Assembly: GCA_905221455.1 (NCBI GenBank)
Contig: CAJNDF010000011.1
Span: forward strand, 1 to 64,000
Source: a bacterium
GTDB taxonomy: Bacteria; Bacillota; Bacilli; Lactobacillales; Streptococcaceae
DNA length: 64,000 bases
Reading direction: 5' to 3'
The notes under the pieces are model-generated. The model searched no databases. It was not told the origin of the DNA and worked only from the letters and a program-made list of their open reading frames with translations. Positions within the stretch are counted from its first letter, which is position 1. Each line of letters opens with the position of its first letter. The position numbers and the translations under genes were made by a program. Shown here piece after piece: positions 28,717 to 38,311 of this stretch.

Positions 28717-28746
28717 AATTATGTGGTTTTCCACATAATTTTGTTT
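28715..28746 (+). terminator. Rho-independent terminator of mltG
   Basis: AAAATTATGTGG (28715-28726) pairs with CCACATAATTTT (28731-28742); T-rich tail. Confidence 0.9.
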
Positions 28747-28777
28747 TAAAAAATAAAGTAAAAGAAAGTTGAGAAAA

Positions 28778-29260
28778 ATGGCAGAAAAAACATATCCTAT
28801 GACACTTGAGGAAAAGGAAAAACTAGAAAAAGAATTAGAAGAATTGAAATTGGTCCGTCGTCCAGAAGTGGTAGAACGTATTAAGATTGCTCGTTCATAT
28901 GGCGACCTTTCAGAAAACAGTGAGTATGAAGCAGCTAAGGATGAACAAGCCTTTGTCGAAGGTCAAATCTCTAGCTTAGAAACAAAAATTCGTTATGCTG
29001 AAATCGTCAATAGTGACTCAGTTGCCCAAGACGAAGTAGCGATTGGTAAAACAGTGACTATCCAAGAAATTGGTGAGGAAGAAGAGGAAGTTTATATCAT
29101 TGTAGGTTCAGCTGGTGCAGATGCCTTTGCAGGTAAGGTTTCAAATGAAAGCCCGATTGGACAAGCCTTGATTGGTAAGAAAACAGGTGATACAGCAACT
29201 GTCGAAACACCTGTGGGTAGCTATGATGTAAAAATCTTGAAGGTTGAAAAAACAGCCTAA
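28778..29260 (+). CDS. greA: Transcription elongation factor GreA
   Basis: A 160-residue protein with an N-terminal coiled coil (residues 1-~75, including [17 protein letters not shown] with the acidic tip) and a C-terminal FKBP-like domain ending KVEKTA. It rescues backtracked RNA polymerase by stimulating RNA cleavage. The ATG at 28778 gives the usual MAEKTYPMT start and 160-residue length; an in-frame TTG three codons upstream is less likely. The mltG-greA order is typical of streptococci. Confidence 0.97.
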   Translation: MAEKTYPMTLEEKEKLEKELEELKLVRRPEVVERIKIARSYGDLSENSEYEAAKDEQAFVEGQISSLETKIRYAEIVNSDSVAQDEVAIGKTVTIQEIGEEEEEVYIIVGSAGADAFAGKVSNESPIGQALIGKKTGDTATVETPVGSYDVKILKVEKTA

Positions 29261-29265
29261 TGATT

Positions 29266-29308
29266 AAAGGGAGTAGAAGGAGGGAAACGCCCTGATTACT
29301 CCTTTTTA
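29266..29308 (+). terminator. Rho-independent terminator of greA
   Basis: AAAGGGAGTA with TACTCCTTTTT, one bulged G in the stem. Confidence 0.75.
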
Positions 29309-29332
29309 GGTTTAAAAAGAATTGGAGACTAT

Positions 29333-30697
29333 ATGAGTTCAAAAAAGAAGCAAAATAAGATGGAGCGTGGTCTGACCAATCGTCACGTACAGGTTATGGC
29401 CATTGCTGGAACTATTGGAACAGGCCTCTTTCTGGGGGCTGGTCGTTCTATCAGTTTGACAGGACCTTCGATTGTTCTAATTTACCTGATTACAGGAGCT
29501 TTTATGTTCCTTATGATGAGAGCGGTCGGAGAAATGCTCTATCAAGATCCTGAGCAACATACCTTTATTAACTTTATTACTCGCCATTTGGGTAAGGGTT
29601 GGGGACATTTTGCAGTCTGGTCTTACTGGTTATCTGTTGTCTTTATTGGCATGGCAGAAATTACGGCTATTTCGCACTATGTTCAGTTTTGGTTTCCTTC
29701 ATGGCCTAGTTGGTTAATTCAAGTTGGATTTTTAACTGTTTTAGGTTTGGTCAATCTAATAGCTGTTAAACTTTTTGGAGAAGTTGAATTTTGGTTTGCT
29801 ATGATTAAGATTGTAGCTATCCTTGCTATGATTGTGACTGGTATCTTTATGGTTCTAACAGGTTTTGAGACACCTCATGGAGTAGCTAGTTTGGCCAATA
29901 TTGCTGATAATTTCTCCCTCTTCCCAAATGGTGGAGTCAACTTTGTTATGGCTTTCCAGATGGTCTTCTTTGCCTACCTCATGATTGAGTTTATCGGGGT
30001 CACGACTTCAGAAACAAAAAATCCACGTCAGGTCTTGCCAAAAGCCGTTAAGGAAATTCCTTTGCGTATCGCCTTTTTCTATGGTGGTTCTCTAATTGCT
30101 ATTATGGCTATTATTCCATGGAGAGAACTAGCTTCAGCAGATTCACCATTCGTTACGGTATTTGAACTAGCAGGTGTCAAATGGGCAGCAGCCTTGATTA
30201 ACTTTGTCGTCTTGACGTCTGCAGCATCAGCTCTAAACTCAACCCTCTACTCAACAGGTCGCCATTTGTATCAAATTGCTCAAGATTTGCCAAATCCTCT
30301 CTTAAAAGCGATTAAAGCGGATACCTTATCTCGTTATAATGTTCCTCAAAATGCAATTTTGGCCTCAACTATTTTAATTGCTACAGCTGCTTTTATCAAT
30401 GTCCTACCAGGAGTTTCTGATGCCTTTGCCTTGATAACAGCTTCTTCATCAGGTGTTTATGTAGCTATCTATATCTTGATTATGGTGGCTCACCTTAAAT
30501 ACCGCAAGTCACAGGACTTTATGGCGGATGGCTACCTCATGCCCCATTATCGTTTCCTAAATCCCTTAACTATGCTCTTCTTTGTCTTTGTTTTTGTAAC
30601 CCTCTTTTTACAAGAGTCTACATTTGTAGGAGCAATTGGCTCAGCTATCTGGATTATCGGTTTCGGGATTTACAGCCAGTGGAAATTTAGAAAATAG
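29333..30697 (+). CDS. APC-family amino acid permease (AAT type)
   Basis: A 454-residue protein with about 12 transmembrane helices, starting with the AAT-family signature ERGLTNRHVQVMAIAGTIGTG and later EFIGVTTSETKNP. It should be a proton-coupled importer of neutral amino acids. The closest textbook relatives are the D-serine/D-alanine/glycine (CycA) and aromatic amino acid permeases; the substrate is not set by the sequence. It is flanked by terminators and so monocistronic. Confidence 0.9.
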   Translation: MSSKKKQNKMERGLTNRHVQVMAIAGTIGTGLFLGAGRSISLTGPSIVLIYLITGAFMFLMMRAVGEMLYQDPEQHTFINFITRHLGKGWGHFAVWSYWLSVVFIGMAEITAISHYVQFWFPSWPSWLIQVGFLTVLGLVNLIAVKLFGEVEFWFAMIKIVAILAMIVTGIFMVLTGFETPHGVASLANIADNFSLFPNGGVNFVMAFQMVFFAYLMIEFIGVTTSETKNPRQVLPKAVKEIPLRIAFFYGGSLIAIMAIIPWRELASADSPFVTVFELAGVKWAAALINFVVLTSAASALNSTLYSTGRHLYQIAQDLPNPLLKAIKADTLSRYNVPQNAILASTILIATAAFINVLPGVSDAFALITASSSGVYVAIYILIMVAHLKYRKSQDFMADGYLMPHYRFLNPLTMLFFVFVFVTLFLQESTFVGAIGSAIWIIGFGIYSQWKFRK

Positions 30698-30703
30698 ATT
30701 TGA

Positions 30704-30734
30704 AACTCATCAACTCAGGTTGGTGGGTTTTTGC
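30704..30734 (+). terminator. Rho-independent terminator
   Basis: AACTCATCAAC (30704-30714) pairs with GTTGGTGGGTT (30719-30729), then T-run. Confidence 0.85.
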
Positions 30735-30797
30735 TAGTTTGACAGTCTATTGAAATAAGACTATAATCAAGCTGTAACAGTATTTGAGGAGGTTTAG

Positions 30798-31208
30798 ATG
30801 TACTTTAGATTGGAAAATGAGAAATCCCAGAAAGCGCAAGAAATTGGGAATTTGATTCGTACTTATAACCGTTCCAAAAGAGAAGAGGCTGAAAGTGTGC
30901 CACTTAATCTTTATGTAGAAGATGAAAAGGGTGATTTCCTTGCAGGTTTGATAGCAGAGACTTTTGGAAACTGGCTAGAAATCGAGTATTTGTTTGTGAA
31001 AGAGGAATTGCGAGGGCAAGGAATTGGTTCAAAACTATTGCAACAGGCAGAAAGTGAAGCCAAGAATCGCAACTGTCGTTTTGCATTTGTCAATACTTAT
31101 CAGTTTCAAGCTCCAGATTTTTATAAAAGGCATGGCTACAAGGAAGTTTTTACCTTGCAAGACTATCCCTATACAGGAAAAAGATTTTATTACCAAAAAG
31201 ATTTGTAA
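30798..31208 (+). CDS. GNAT-family N-acetyltransferase
   Basis: A 136-residue GNAT with motif A LFVKEELRGQGIGSKLLQQA and a C-terminal FYKRHGYKEVFTLQDYP. This matches small YjcK/PhnO-like GNATs; the substrate is unknown. An AGGAGG ribosome-binding site precedes the ATG. The next ~80 bases lead into a decayed HAD-like gene. Confidence 0.88.
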   Translation: MYFRLENEKSQKAQEIGNLIRTYNRSKREEAESVPLNLYVEDEKGDFLAGLIAETFGNWLEIEYLFVKEELRGQGIGSKLLQQAESEAKNRNCRFAFVNTYQFQAPDFYKRHGYKEVFTLQDYPYTGKRFYYQKDL

Positions 31209-31286
31209 GGAGAATATGAAAGCATAGAGCAAAGAGGGATTTTTCACATTACTATGAAGGTGGATTGATAGGTATAAGATTGACCG

Positions 31287-31438
31287 TTTAAGGAGATTCT
31301 AGACAAATACCAGTTAAATCCTACAAATTCTGTCTTTCTAGATGATATTGAAGACAATGCAATCGCACATTGGGAATCAAGGTCTATCAGATTAAGAAAA
31401 GAAGCGAAGTTGTCGAAATTTTGAAATTATATATTTAA
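31287..31438 (+). pseudogene. Remnant of a HAD-family hydrolase gene (C-terminal end)
   Basis: Frame 31287-31373 encodes FKEILDKYQLNPTNSVFLDD followed by IEDNAIAHW, the motif II-III region of a haloacid-dehalogenase-like hydrolase. The sequence continues in the -1 frame from 31373 as GIKVYQIKKRSEVVEILKL and ends at TAA (31436-31438). No start codon or motif I is recognisable upstream: an ATG at about 31216 stops after three codons. The gene is truncated and frameshifted. Confidence 0.8.
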
Positions 31439-31442
31439 ACTA

Positions 31443-31478
31443 AAAACTCTCTATCTTTTTGTGGTAGAGAGTTTTTTG
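31443..31478 (+). terminator. Rho-independent terminator, probably of the decayed HAD gene
   Basis: AACTCTCTA (31445-31453) pairs with TAGAGAGTT (31465-31473), then T6. Confidence 0.85.
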
Positions 31479-31585
31479 TTAATAAAATTTTACAAAATGA
31501 CATTTATACATTGCATTAAGTTAGATATATGATATAATGTTGTTAAAAAGAGGCGTAACTTTTTAAAATTATAAGGAGGACGCAG

Positions 31586-31795
31586 GTGGCTAAAAATTTA
31601 AAATTAAAATTAGCTCGTGTAGAGCTTGATTTAACACAAGGTCAACTGGCAGAGGCTGTCGGGGTGACACGCCAGACTATTGGTTTGATAGAGGCGGGGA
31701 AATACAATCCCAGTCTCTCACTCTGCCAGTCCATTTGCAGATGTTTAGGGAAAACCCTAGACCAATTATTTTGGGAGGAAGAAGATGAAAAATAG
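31586..31795 (+). CDS. XRE-family helix-turn-helix regulator
   Basis: A 69-residue protein that is almost entirely a Cro/C1-type HTH (LARVELDLTQGQLAEAVGVT, then RQTIGLIEAGKYNPSL). The start is GTG at 31586 with an AAGGAGGA site 5 bases upstream. It overlaps the membrane protein gene by 11 bases. Such YozG-like HTH plus DUF membrane protein pairs are common in Firmicutes and usually act as an autoregulated unit; the signal is unknown. Confidence 0.9.
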   Translation: MAKNLKLKLARVELDLTQGQLAEAVGVTRQTIGLIEAGKYNPSLSLCQSICRCLGKTLDQLFWEEEDEK

Positions 31796-32273
31796 ATTTT
31801 TTTATTATCAATTACTAGACGAAAGAGAAGAACAACTGATGAATAAAGCTGGGTCGGAATCCTTTACCCTCTTCATTGGGCTTGTGCTTCTAAGCTATTT
31901 GGTGGCTGTATTGGCTCCATCTCTTTTTAATCCGAATTTTCTAGTCTATACTCTGATAGTAGGAATTTTCTTCTTTTTCAATCGTGCCCGTTATCTGGGA
32001 GTGACCTACTATAGTCGTTTTCATTTTACGATTTTGGGTTGTTTTTTTCTAACCTTGGCGATTACAGCTCTTTTGATGTTGCAGAATTATCAATTCAATA
32101 TCGAAATTTATCAGCACAATCCTTTGAACGTTAAATACTTGTCTGCTTGGGGCATTACATATGTCATTTACCTTCCCTGGGTCTTTACTGGCAATCTTGG
32201 TCTTAAAAGTTATGGTGAATGGGCTCAGAAAAAATTTGAGCAAGACATGGATGAACTGGAGAGTGGAGAATAG
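31785..32273 (+). CDS. Four-helix integral membrane protein paired with the XRE regulator
   Basis: A 162-residue protein with about four transmembrane segments (near FTLFIGLVLLSYLVAVLAP, FLVYTLIVGIFFFF, FTILGCFFLTLAITALLML and YVIYLPWVFTGNLG) and a charged C-terminal tail. It resembles DUF-type partners encoded after small XRE regulators. Translation is coupled to the regulator by the 11-base overlap. Function unknown. Confidence 0.78.
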   Translation: MKNRFFYYQLLDEREEQLMNKAGSESFTLFIGLVLLSYLVAVLAPSLFNPNFLVYTLIVGIFFFFNRARYLGVTYYSRFHFTILGCFFLTLAITALLMLQNYQFNIEIYQHNPLNVKYLSAWGITYVIYLPWVFTGNLGLKSYGEWAQKKFEQDMDELESGE

Positions 32274-32305
32274 CTTGTTACTCTTTTCTCAATCCAGCTA
32301 AAATG

Positions 32306-32364
32306 TGATATAATAGTACTAATTTATTGGAATACATGGAAGTTTTTGAAAATTTTCATGTATT
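32306..32364 (+). promoter_or_regulatory. pncB promoter and leader hairpin
   Basis: Extended -10 TGATATAAT (TATAAT 32309-32314). In the leader, AATACATG (32331-32338) pairs with CATGTATT (32357-32364), followed by TTCT. It could be a weak attenuator or an operator; no NiaR consensus is obvious. Confidence 0.5.
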
Positions 32365-32388
32365 TCTAGCTAAGGAAGTAGGAAAAGT

Positions 32389-33849
32389 ATGTATCCAGAT
32401 GATAGTTTGACATTGCACACAGACTTGTACCAGATTAACATGATGCAGGTTTACTTTGACCAAGGGATTCACAATAAGAAGGCGGTCTTTGAGGTTTATT
32501 TCCGCCAACAGCCTTTTAAGAACGGCTATGCGGTTTTTGCAGGTTTGGAAAGAATTGTGAACTATCTTGAAGACTTGCGTTTTTCAGATAGTGATATTGC
32601 CTATTTGGAGTCTCTGGGCTATCATGGGGCATTCTTGGACTACCTTCGCAATTTCAAGTTGGAGTTGACCGTTCGTTCTGCCCAAGAAGGGGACTTGGTC
32701 TTTGCTAATGAACCGATTGTGCAGGTGGAAGGCCCTCTAGCCCAATGTCAGTTGGTCGAAACGGCTCTTTTGAATATTGTCAACTACCAGACCTTGGTGG
32801 CGACTAAGGCAGCTCGTATTCGTTCGGTTATCGAAGATGAACCCTTGATGGAATTTGGAACACGTCGGGCGCAAGAGATGGATGCGGCTATCTGGGGGAC
32901 ACGCGCAGCAGTGATTGGTGGTGCCAATGGAACCAGCAATGTGCGTGCTGGTAAACTCTTTGACATTCCTGTCTTGGGGACTCACGCCCATGCCTTGGTG
33001 CAGGTTTATGGTAACGACTATGAGGCCTTTAAGGCTTACGCTGCGACCCACAAAAACTGTGTCTTTCTTGTGGATACCTATGATACCCTTCGTATCGGTG
33101 TGCCAGCTGCTATTCAGGTAGCGCGTGAACTGGGTGACCAGATTAACTTTATGGGTGTGCGGATTGACTCTGGGGATATTGCCTACATTTCTAAGAAAGT
33201 CCGTCAGCAACTGGACGAGGCTGGATTTACAGAGGCTAAGATTTATGCTTCTAATGATTTGGACGAAAATACCATCCTCAACCTCAAGATGCAAAAGGCC
33301 AAGATTGATGTCTGGGGTGTGGGAACCAAGCTGATTACAGCCTATGACCAGCCAGCTCTTGGGGCAGTTTACAAGATTGTTGCCATCGAAGATGAAAATG
33401 GCCAGATGCGCAACACCATCAAGCTGTCAAATAATGCGGAAAAAGTGTCTACGCCAGGTAAGAAGCAGGTGTGGCGCATTACCAGTCGTGAAAAAGGCAA
33501 GTCAGAAGGTGACTACATCACTTATGATGGTGTGGATGTGAGCGACATGACAGAAATCAAGATGTTCCATCCGACTTATACCTACATCAAGAAAACCGTT
33601 CGTAATTTTGATGCTGTTCCTCTCTTGGTGGATATTTTCAAAGATGGAAAATTGATTTACACCCTGCCTAGCTTGACTGAAATTCAGGCCTATGCCCGTA
33701 AGGAATTTGACAAGCTTTGGGATGAGTACAAGCGAGTTCTTAATCCACAGCATTATCCAGTGGATTTGGCGCGTGATGTATGGCAAGACAAGATGGACTT
33801 GATTGACAAGATGCGTAAGGAATCCCTTGGTGAAGGAGAAGAAGAATGA
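32389..33849 (+). CDS. pncB: Nicotinate phosphoribosyltransferase
   Basis: A 486-residue NAPRTase of the long Gram-positive type, starting [20 protein letters not shown], with [20 protein letters not shown] and [12 protein letters not shown] (catalytic His region) plus [13 protein letters not shown]. It makes nicotinate mononucleotide from nicotinate and PRPP in the NAD salvage route. Its TGA overlaps the nadE ATG by 4 bases, so the two form a coupled NAD operon. Confidence 0.96.
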   Translation: MYPDDSLTLHTDLYQINMMQVYFDQGIHNKKAVFEVYFRQQPFKNGYAVFAGLERIVNYLEDLRFSDSDIAYLESLGYHGAFLDYLRNFKLELTVRSAQEGDLVFANEPIVQVEGPLAQCQLVETALLNIVNYQTLVATKAARIRSVIEDEPLMEFGTRRAQEMDAAIWGTRAAVIGGANGTSNVRAGKLFDIPVLGTHAHALVQVYGNDYEAFKAYAATHKNCVFLVDTYDTLRIGVPAAIQVARELGDQINFMGVRIDSGDIAYISKKVRQQLDEAGFTEAKIYASNDLDENTILNLKMQKAKIDVWGVGTKLITAYDQPALGAVYKIVAIEDENGQMRNTIKLSNNAEKVSTPGKKQVWRITSREKGKSEGDYITYDGVDVSDMTEIKMFHPTYTYIKKTVRNFDAVPLLVDIFKDGKLIYTLPSLTEIQAYARKEFDKLWDEYKRVLNPQHYPVDLARDVWQDKMDLIDKMRKESLGEGEEE

Positions 33850-34670
33850 GTTTGCAAGAAACGATTATCCAAGAACTGGGCGTGAAACCAGTGATTGATG
33901 CCCAAGAAGAAATCCGTCGTTCGATTGATTTCTTAAAGAAATATCTGAAAAAACACCCCTTCCTAAAAACCTTTGTACTAGGAATTTCTGGAGGACAAGA
34001 CTCAACCTTGGCAGGTCGCTTGGCCCAATTAGCTATGGAAGAACTGCGAGCAGAGACAGGAGATGACAACTACAAATTTATCGCTGTCCGCCTTCCATAC
34101 GGAGTGCAAGCTGATGAAGCAGATGCCCAAAAAGCCCTAGCCTTTATCCAGCCTGATGTCAGCTTGGTAGTTAATATCAAGGAATCTGCTGACGCCATGA
34201 CAGCTGCAGTTGAAGCGACAGGAAGCTCTGTTTCAGACTTCAACAAGGGAAATATCAAGGCTCGTTGCCGTATGATTGCCCAATATGCCCTGGCGGGTAC
34301 CCATAGCGGAGCGGTCATTGGAACAGACCATGCTGCGGAAAATATCACAGGTTTCTTTACCAAGTTTGGTGACGGTGGTGCAGATATTTTACCCCTTTTC
34401 CGCCTCAATAAACGCCAAGGAAAACAACTCTTGCAGAAACTTGGTGCAGACCCAGCCCTTTATGAAAAGATCCCAACAGCAGACCTAGAAGAAGACAAAC
34501 CAGGCCTAGCTGATGAAGTTGCACTTGGAGTCACTTATGAAGAGATTGACGACTACCTAGAAGGCAAAACAATCAGCCCAGAAGCTCAAACAAGAATCGA
34601 AAACTGGTGGCACAAAGGTCAACACAAACGCCACCTACCCATCACCGTATTTGATGACTTTTGGGAGTAA
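33846..34670 (+). CDS. nadE: NH3-dependent NAD+ synthetase
   Basis: A 274-residue N-type ATP pyrophosphatase with the P-loop SGGQDST at residues 48-54. It lacks a glutaminase domain, so it uses ammonia. The conserved [20 protein letters not shown] segment binds substrate. It completes NAD synthesis from deamido-NAD. ATGA overlap with pncB. Confidence 0.97.
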   Translation: MSLQETIIQELGVKPVIDAQEEIRRSIDFLKKYLKKHPFLKTFVLGISGGQDSTLAGRLAQLAMEELRAETGDDNYKFIAVRLPYGVQADEADAQKALAFIQPDVSLVVNIKESADAMTAAVEATGSSVSDFNKGNIKARCRMIAQYALAGTHSGAVIGTDHAAENITGFFTKFGDGGADILPLFRLNKRQGKQLLQKLGADPALYEKIPTADLEEDKPGLADEVALGVTYEEIDDYLEGKTISPEAQTRIENWWHKGQHKRHLPITVFDDFWE

Positions 34671-35040
34671 AAATCTCCAGTGGAGGTTTTTACCCTGAGC
34701 ACAGAAATAAGTAAGCGAAGAAGGTCCGGGGGACCTTTTTACCCCGAGTTTAGAAATAAGAAAATGAGGAACCTCCAGTGTAGGTTTTTAGCCTCTCGCC
34801 TTGAAATAAAAAAGTGGGAGAAGATTCGGTAACTCGAAGAGTTCGATTTTCCTTGTCTCACCCCCGCAACGATGACTAGGTTTGAAAAAGCTTGGTAAAG
34901 CGCATTTCAAACCAGACAGCGACTGCGTCAAGGAACTAGATGAAAAACTTGTTTTTTAGCTGTTACTGAGTTTAGTCTTTTTACCCTGAGCACAGAAATA
35001 AGAAAGCGAAGGAGGTCCTGTGGATCTTTTTAGCTTATTA
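34671..35040 (+). repeat. Array of terminator-like units after nadE
   Basis: The 446-bp gap between nadE and the next gene holds repeated units: a short hairpin (CTCC AGT GGAG; GGTCC GGG GGACC; CCTCCAGTGTAGG; GGTCC TGT GGATC), then TTTTTA, then an A-rich linker with GAGCACAGAAATAAG or close variants. That linker occurs at about 34697 and again near 34988, almost unchanged. The middle (about 34800-34960) is AT/GC-mixed sequence without a recognisable gene. The first hairpin is the likely terminator of pncB-nadE. Confidence 0.7.
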
Positions 35041-35116
35041 CCTTGAAATTCAAAAGCAAAGTAAATCTAAATTGAGATTGGACATAGAATCATCTATCAG
35101 AAAGCGAGGTAACATT

Positions 35117-35665
35117 ATGAAAGCAATCGGTACGCAAGTATTACAGACAGACCGTTTGATCTTGAGAAGATTTGTGGAGAGTGATGCGGAAGCTATGTTT
35201 CAAAATTGGGCTTCGTCTGCTGAGAATCTGACCTATGTTACTTGGAATCCTCATCCTGATGTCGAGGTCACTCAAAACTCGATTCGAAATTGGGTTGCTT
35301 CTTATGCTAATCCTAACTATTATAAATGGGCCATTTGCCTCAAAGAAAACCTAGAGCAAGTGATAGGAGATATCAGCATTGTTGAAATGCACGAGGAAGA
35401 TTCAAGTTGTGAAATTGGATATATTTTAGGAAAAAACTATTGGGGTCGTGGTATGATGACGGAGGCCTTGAAAGCTGTCTTAGACTTTTGTTTTACTCAA
35501 GCAGGCTTTCAAAAGGTCAGAGCTCGTTACGCCAGTCTCAACCCAGCTTCAGGTCGTGTCATGGAAAAGGCTGGAATGTCCTATCTAGAAACTATTGCCA
35601 ATGGTGTAGAGAGAAAAGGCTATCTTGCTGATCTTATTTATTATCAGATAAGTAAGGAAGACTAG
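35117..35665 (+). CDS. RimJ/RimL-type GNAT acetyltransferase
   Basis: A 182-residue GNAT of the ribosomal-protein acetyltransferase type: TDRLILRRFVESDAEAMFQN at the N-terminus, EIGYILGKNYWGRGMMTEAL as motif A and a C-terminal NPASGRVMEKAGM. The ATG at 35117 with GAGGT upstream is preferred over a TTG at 35072 that lies in the repeat array. Substrate unknown; many such enzymes act on protein N-termini or antibiotics. Confidence 0.88.
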   Translation: MKAIGTQVLQTDRLILRRFVESDAEAMFQNWASSAENLTYVTWNPHPDVEVTQNSIRNWVASYANPNYYKWAICLKENLEQVIGDISIVEMHEEDSSCEIGYILGKNYWGRGMMTEALKAVLDFCFTQAGFQKVRARYASLNPASGRVMEKAGMSYLETIANGVERKGYLADLIYYQISKED

Positions 35666-35689
35666 TGAATTTTATTTTCTGTTTCCATC

Positions 35690-35717
35690 AAAGTCAGACT
35701 TTGTCTGGCTTTTTTTG
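35690..35717 (+). terminator. Rho-independent terminator
   Basis: AGTCAGAC (35692-35699) pairs with GTCTGGCT (35703-35710), then T7. Confidence 0.88.
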
Positions 35718-35831
35718 TAAGATTTTTTACATAACCTGATTAAATTCCTATTTTTCCCTATTATTGTCCCTGTTTTTTCTGGAACTTTGGGGTTATAATA
35801 GTCCTATCAAATCAAAGAATGGAGGAAGGCA

Positions 35832-36542
35832 ATGGATAATATAATCTTTTTTATCAGTGTTTTTCTTGCTGGAATTCTTTCCTTCTTTTCTCCTTGTATC
35901 TTACCCTTGTTACCGGTTTATGCAGGGGTCTTGTTGGATGATAAAGATGGTGCTCAGGTTTCTAGTGGCAAATTTTCAATCTCAGTTGTCAGTTTATTGC
36001 GAACTCTAGCCTTTATAGCGGGGATTTCCTTTGTTTTTATCTTACTGGGCTATGGAGCTGGTTTTTTAGGCAATTTGCTGTATGCTTCTTGGTTTCAGTA
36101 TGTGACGGGTGCGGTCATCATTCTCTTGGGCTTGCACCAGATGGAAGTCTTACATTTGAAAGGACTCTACAAGGAAAAAAGGCTACAATTAAAGAGACAG
36201 GGGCAAAAGGGTAAGGGCTATAGTCAGGCATTTTTACTGGGCTTGACCTTTAGTTTTGCTTGGACGCCTTGTGTGGGTCCAGTTCTTGGCTCTGTTTTAG
36301 CCTTGGCGGCTTCAGGTGGTTCAGGTGCTTGGCAGGGGGCTGCTCTTATGTTGGTTTACACGCTGGGTTTGGCACTACCATTTTTGGCTCTAGCTCTAGC
36401 CTCCAGCTATGTTTTGAAACATTTCCGCAAACTCCATCCTTACCTCGGAATCCTCAAAAAAGTGGGTGGTTTCCTCATTATCGTGATGGGAATCTTGGTG
36501 CTTTTGGGAAATGCTTCCATTTTGACTACATTATTTGAATAG
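35832..36542 (+). CDS. ccdA: Thiol-disulfide membrane transporter CcdA
   Basis: A 236-residue, six-helix DsbD/CcdA-family protein with the two redox motifs FFSPCILPLLP (helix 1) and AWTPCVGPVLG (helix 4). It passes electrons from cytosolic thioredoxin to surface thioredoxin-like proteins. It is followed directly by the thioredoxin-like lipoprotein gene and msrAB, as in the pneumococcal ccdA1-etrx1-msrAB1 locus. A promoter (TTATAATAG around 35793) precedes it. Confidence 0.94.
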   Translation: MDNIIFFISVFLAGILSFFSPCILPLLPVYAGVLLDDKDGAQVSSGKFSISVVSLLRTLAFIAGISFVFILLGYGAGFLGNLLYASWFQYVTGAVIILLGLHQMEVLHLKGLYKEKRLQLKRQGQKGKGYSQAFLLGLTFSFAWTPCVGPVLGSVLALAASGGSGAWQGAALMLVYTLGLALPFLALALASSYVLKHFRKLHPYLGILKKVGGFLIIVMGILVLLGNASILTTLFE

Positions 36543-36555
36543 AGAGGAAAAAGAA

Positions 36556-37119
36556 ATGAAAAAATGGCAAACATGTCTCCTTGGAGTAGGCTCAATTTGT
36601 TGCTTGGCAGCCTGTTCGGCTAAAAACATGGCAGACGAGTCTACTATGAAGGAGCAAACAAAAACAGAACAAGTCAGTGCGCAAACTGCGACTAAAGGTC
36701 AGGCGGTTGCTGATTTTGAACTGACGGGAGTAGATGGCAAGACCTACCGCTTGTCTGATTACAAGGGCAAGAAAGTCTATCTCAAATTCTGGGCTTCTTG
36801 GTGTTCCATCTGTCTAGCCAGTCTTCCGGATACGGACGAAATCGCTAAAGAAGCTGGTGATGACTATGTGGTCTTGACAGTGGTATCGCCTGGCCACAAG
36901 GGAGAACAAGCGGAAGCTGACTTTAAGAATTGGTACAAGGGCTTGGATTATAAAAATTTCCCAGTTCTAATTGACCCATCAGGTAAACTTTTAGAAAGTT
37001 ATGGCGTTCGTTCTTACCCAACTCAAGCCTTTATAGACAAGGAAGGCAAGCTGGTCAAAACGCAACCAGGTTTTATGGATAAGGATATGATTTTAAAAGA
37101 ATTGAAAGAAATGGAGTAG
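36556..37119 (+). CDS. Surface thioredoxin-like lipoprotein (TlpA/Etrx family)
   Basis: A 187-residue lipoprotein with the signal MKKWQTCLLGVGSICCLAAC (lipidated C20) and a TlpA-like thioredoxin domain. The active site is WCSIC with Cys83 and Cys86, and YPTQAF holds the cis-Pro loop. It should take electrons from CcdA and reduce the MsrAB repair enzyme outside the membrane. The ATG at 36556 with AGAGGAAA upstream is chosen; an upstream TTG inside ccdA would spoil the signal peptide. Confidence 0.92.
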   Translation: MKKWQTCLLGVGSICCLAACSAKNMADESTMKEQTKTEQVSAQTATKGQAVADFELTGVDGKTYRLSDYKGKKVYLKFWASWCSICLASLPDTDEIAKEAGDDYVVLTVVSPGHKGEQAEADFKNWYKGLDYKNFPVLIDPSGKLLESYGVRSYPTQAFIDKEGKLVKTQPGFMDKDMILKELKEME

Positions 37120-37128
37120 AGAAAGGTC

Positions 37129-38241
37129 ATGAATGATAAAGTAAAATTGTTTGTCTTGGCAGGGATTTTTTTCCTAGCCATAACCGGTTTCTATTTTCTA
37201 TTGATACGAAATGCAGGGCAGACAGATAGCTCGCAAATTGAGAAAGCAGCAGTTAGCCAAGGAGGAAAAACAGTGAAAAAAACAGAAATTAGTAAAGATG
37301 CAGATTTGCACGAAATTTATCTAGCTGGAGGATGTTTCTGGGGAGTGGAGGAATACTTCTCACGCGTTCCCGGAGTGACAGATGCCGTTTCAGGCTATGC
37401 AAATGGTAGAGGGGAAACAACCAAGTACGAATTGATCAATCAAACAGGACATGCAGAGACTGTCCATGTCACCTATGATGCCAAGCAAATTTCCCTCAAA
37501 GAAATCCTGCTTCATTACTTCCGCATCATTAATCCAACCAGCAAAAATAAACAAGGAAATGATGTGGGGACCCAGTACCGTACCGGTGTTTATTACACAG
37601 ATGACAAGGATTTGGAAGTGATCAATCAAGTCTTTGATGAGGTGGCTAAGAAATACGACCAACCTCTAGCAGTTGAAAAGGAGCCCTTGAAGAATTTTGT
37701 GGTGGCTGAGGATTACCACCAAGACTATCTCAAGAAAAATCCAAATGGCTACTGCCATATCAATGTCAATCAGGCGGCCTATCCCGTCATCGATGCCAGC
37801 AAATATCCTAAACCAAGCGATGAAGAATTGAAAAAGACCTTGTCACCTGAGGAGTATGCAGTCACCCAGAAAAATCAAACAGAACGGGCTTTTTCAAACC
37901 GCTATTGGGATAAATTTGAATCTGGCATCTATGTGGATGTAGCAACTGGCGAACCCCTCTTTTCATCAAAGGACAAGTTTGAGTCTGGTTGTGGTTGGCC
38001 TAGTTTCACCCAACCAATCAGTCCAGATGTTGCTACTTACAAAGAAGATAAGTCCTACAATATGACGCGCATGGAAGTGCGGAGCCGAGTTGGTGATTCT
38101 CACCTTGGCCATGTCTTTACGGACGGTCCACAGGACAAGGGGGGCTTGCGCTACTGTATCAATAGCCTTTCTATCCGCTTTATTCCTAAAGACCAAATGG
38201 AAGAAAAAGGCTACGCTTATTTACTAGATTATGTTGATTAA
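37129..38241 (+). CDS. msrAB: Membrane-anchored peptide methionine sulfoxide reductase MsrAB
   Basis: A 370-residue fusion. An N-terminal anchor helix ([19 protein letters not shown], about 8-26) exports it. MsrA occupies about 60-215 with the catalytic [11 protein letters not shown] (Cys69). MsrB occupies about 230-365 with CGWPSF and the catalytic Cys343 in [11 protein letters not shown]. Together they repair S- and R-methionine sulfoxide in surface proteins. It starts 9 bases after the thioredoxin lipoprotein gene and ends the redox operon. Confidence 0.95.
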   Translation: MNDKVKLFVLAGIFFLAITGFYFLLIRNAGQTDSSQIEKAAVSQGGKTVKKTEISKDADLHEIYLAGGCFWGVEEYFSRVPGVTDAVSGYANGRGETTKYELINQTGHAETVHVTYDAKQISLKEILLHYFRIINPTSKNKQGNDVGTQYRTGVYYTDDKDLEVINQVFDEVAKKYDQPLAVEKEPLKNFVVAEDYHQDYLKKNPNGYCHINVNQAAYPVIDASKYPKPSDEELKKTLSPEEYAVTQKNQTERAFSNRYWDKFESGIYVDVATGEPLFSSKDKFESGCGWPSFTQPISPDVATYKEDKSYNMTRMEVRSRVGDSHLGHVFTDGPQDKGGLRYCINSLSIRFIPKDQMEEKGYAYLLDYVD

Positions 38242-38311
38242 GAAGTCTTTCCTAAGCAGTTAGAGGAGAATTTTGCTATACTGATACTAGTAAGTGACAA
38301 AGGAGAGAAGC

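Noticed and set aside
34800..34960. Possible small gene in the nadE downstream gap
   Set aside because: No frame with a ribosome-binding site and sensible length; the sequence is flanked by the terminator-like array.
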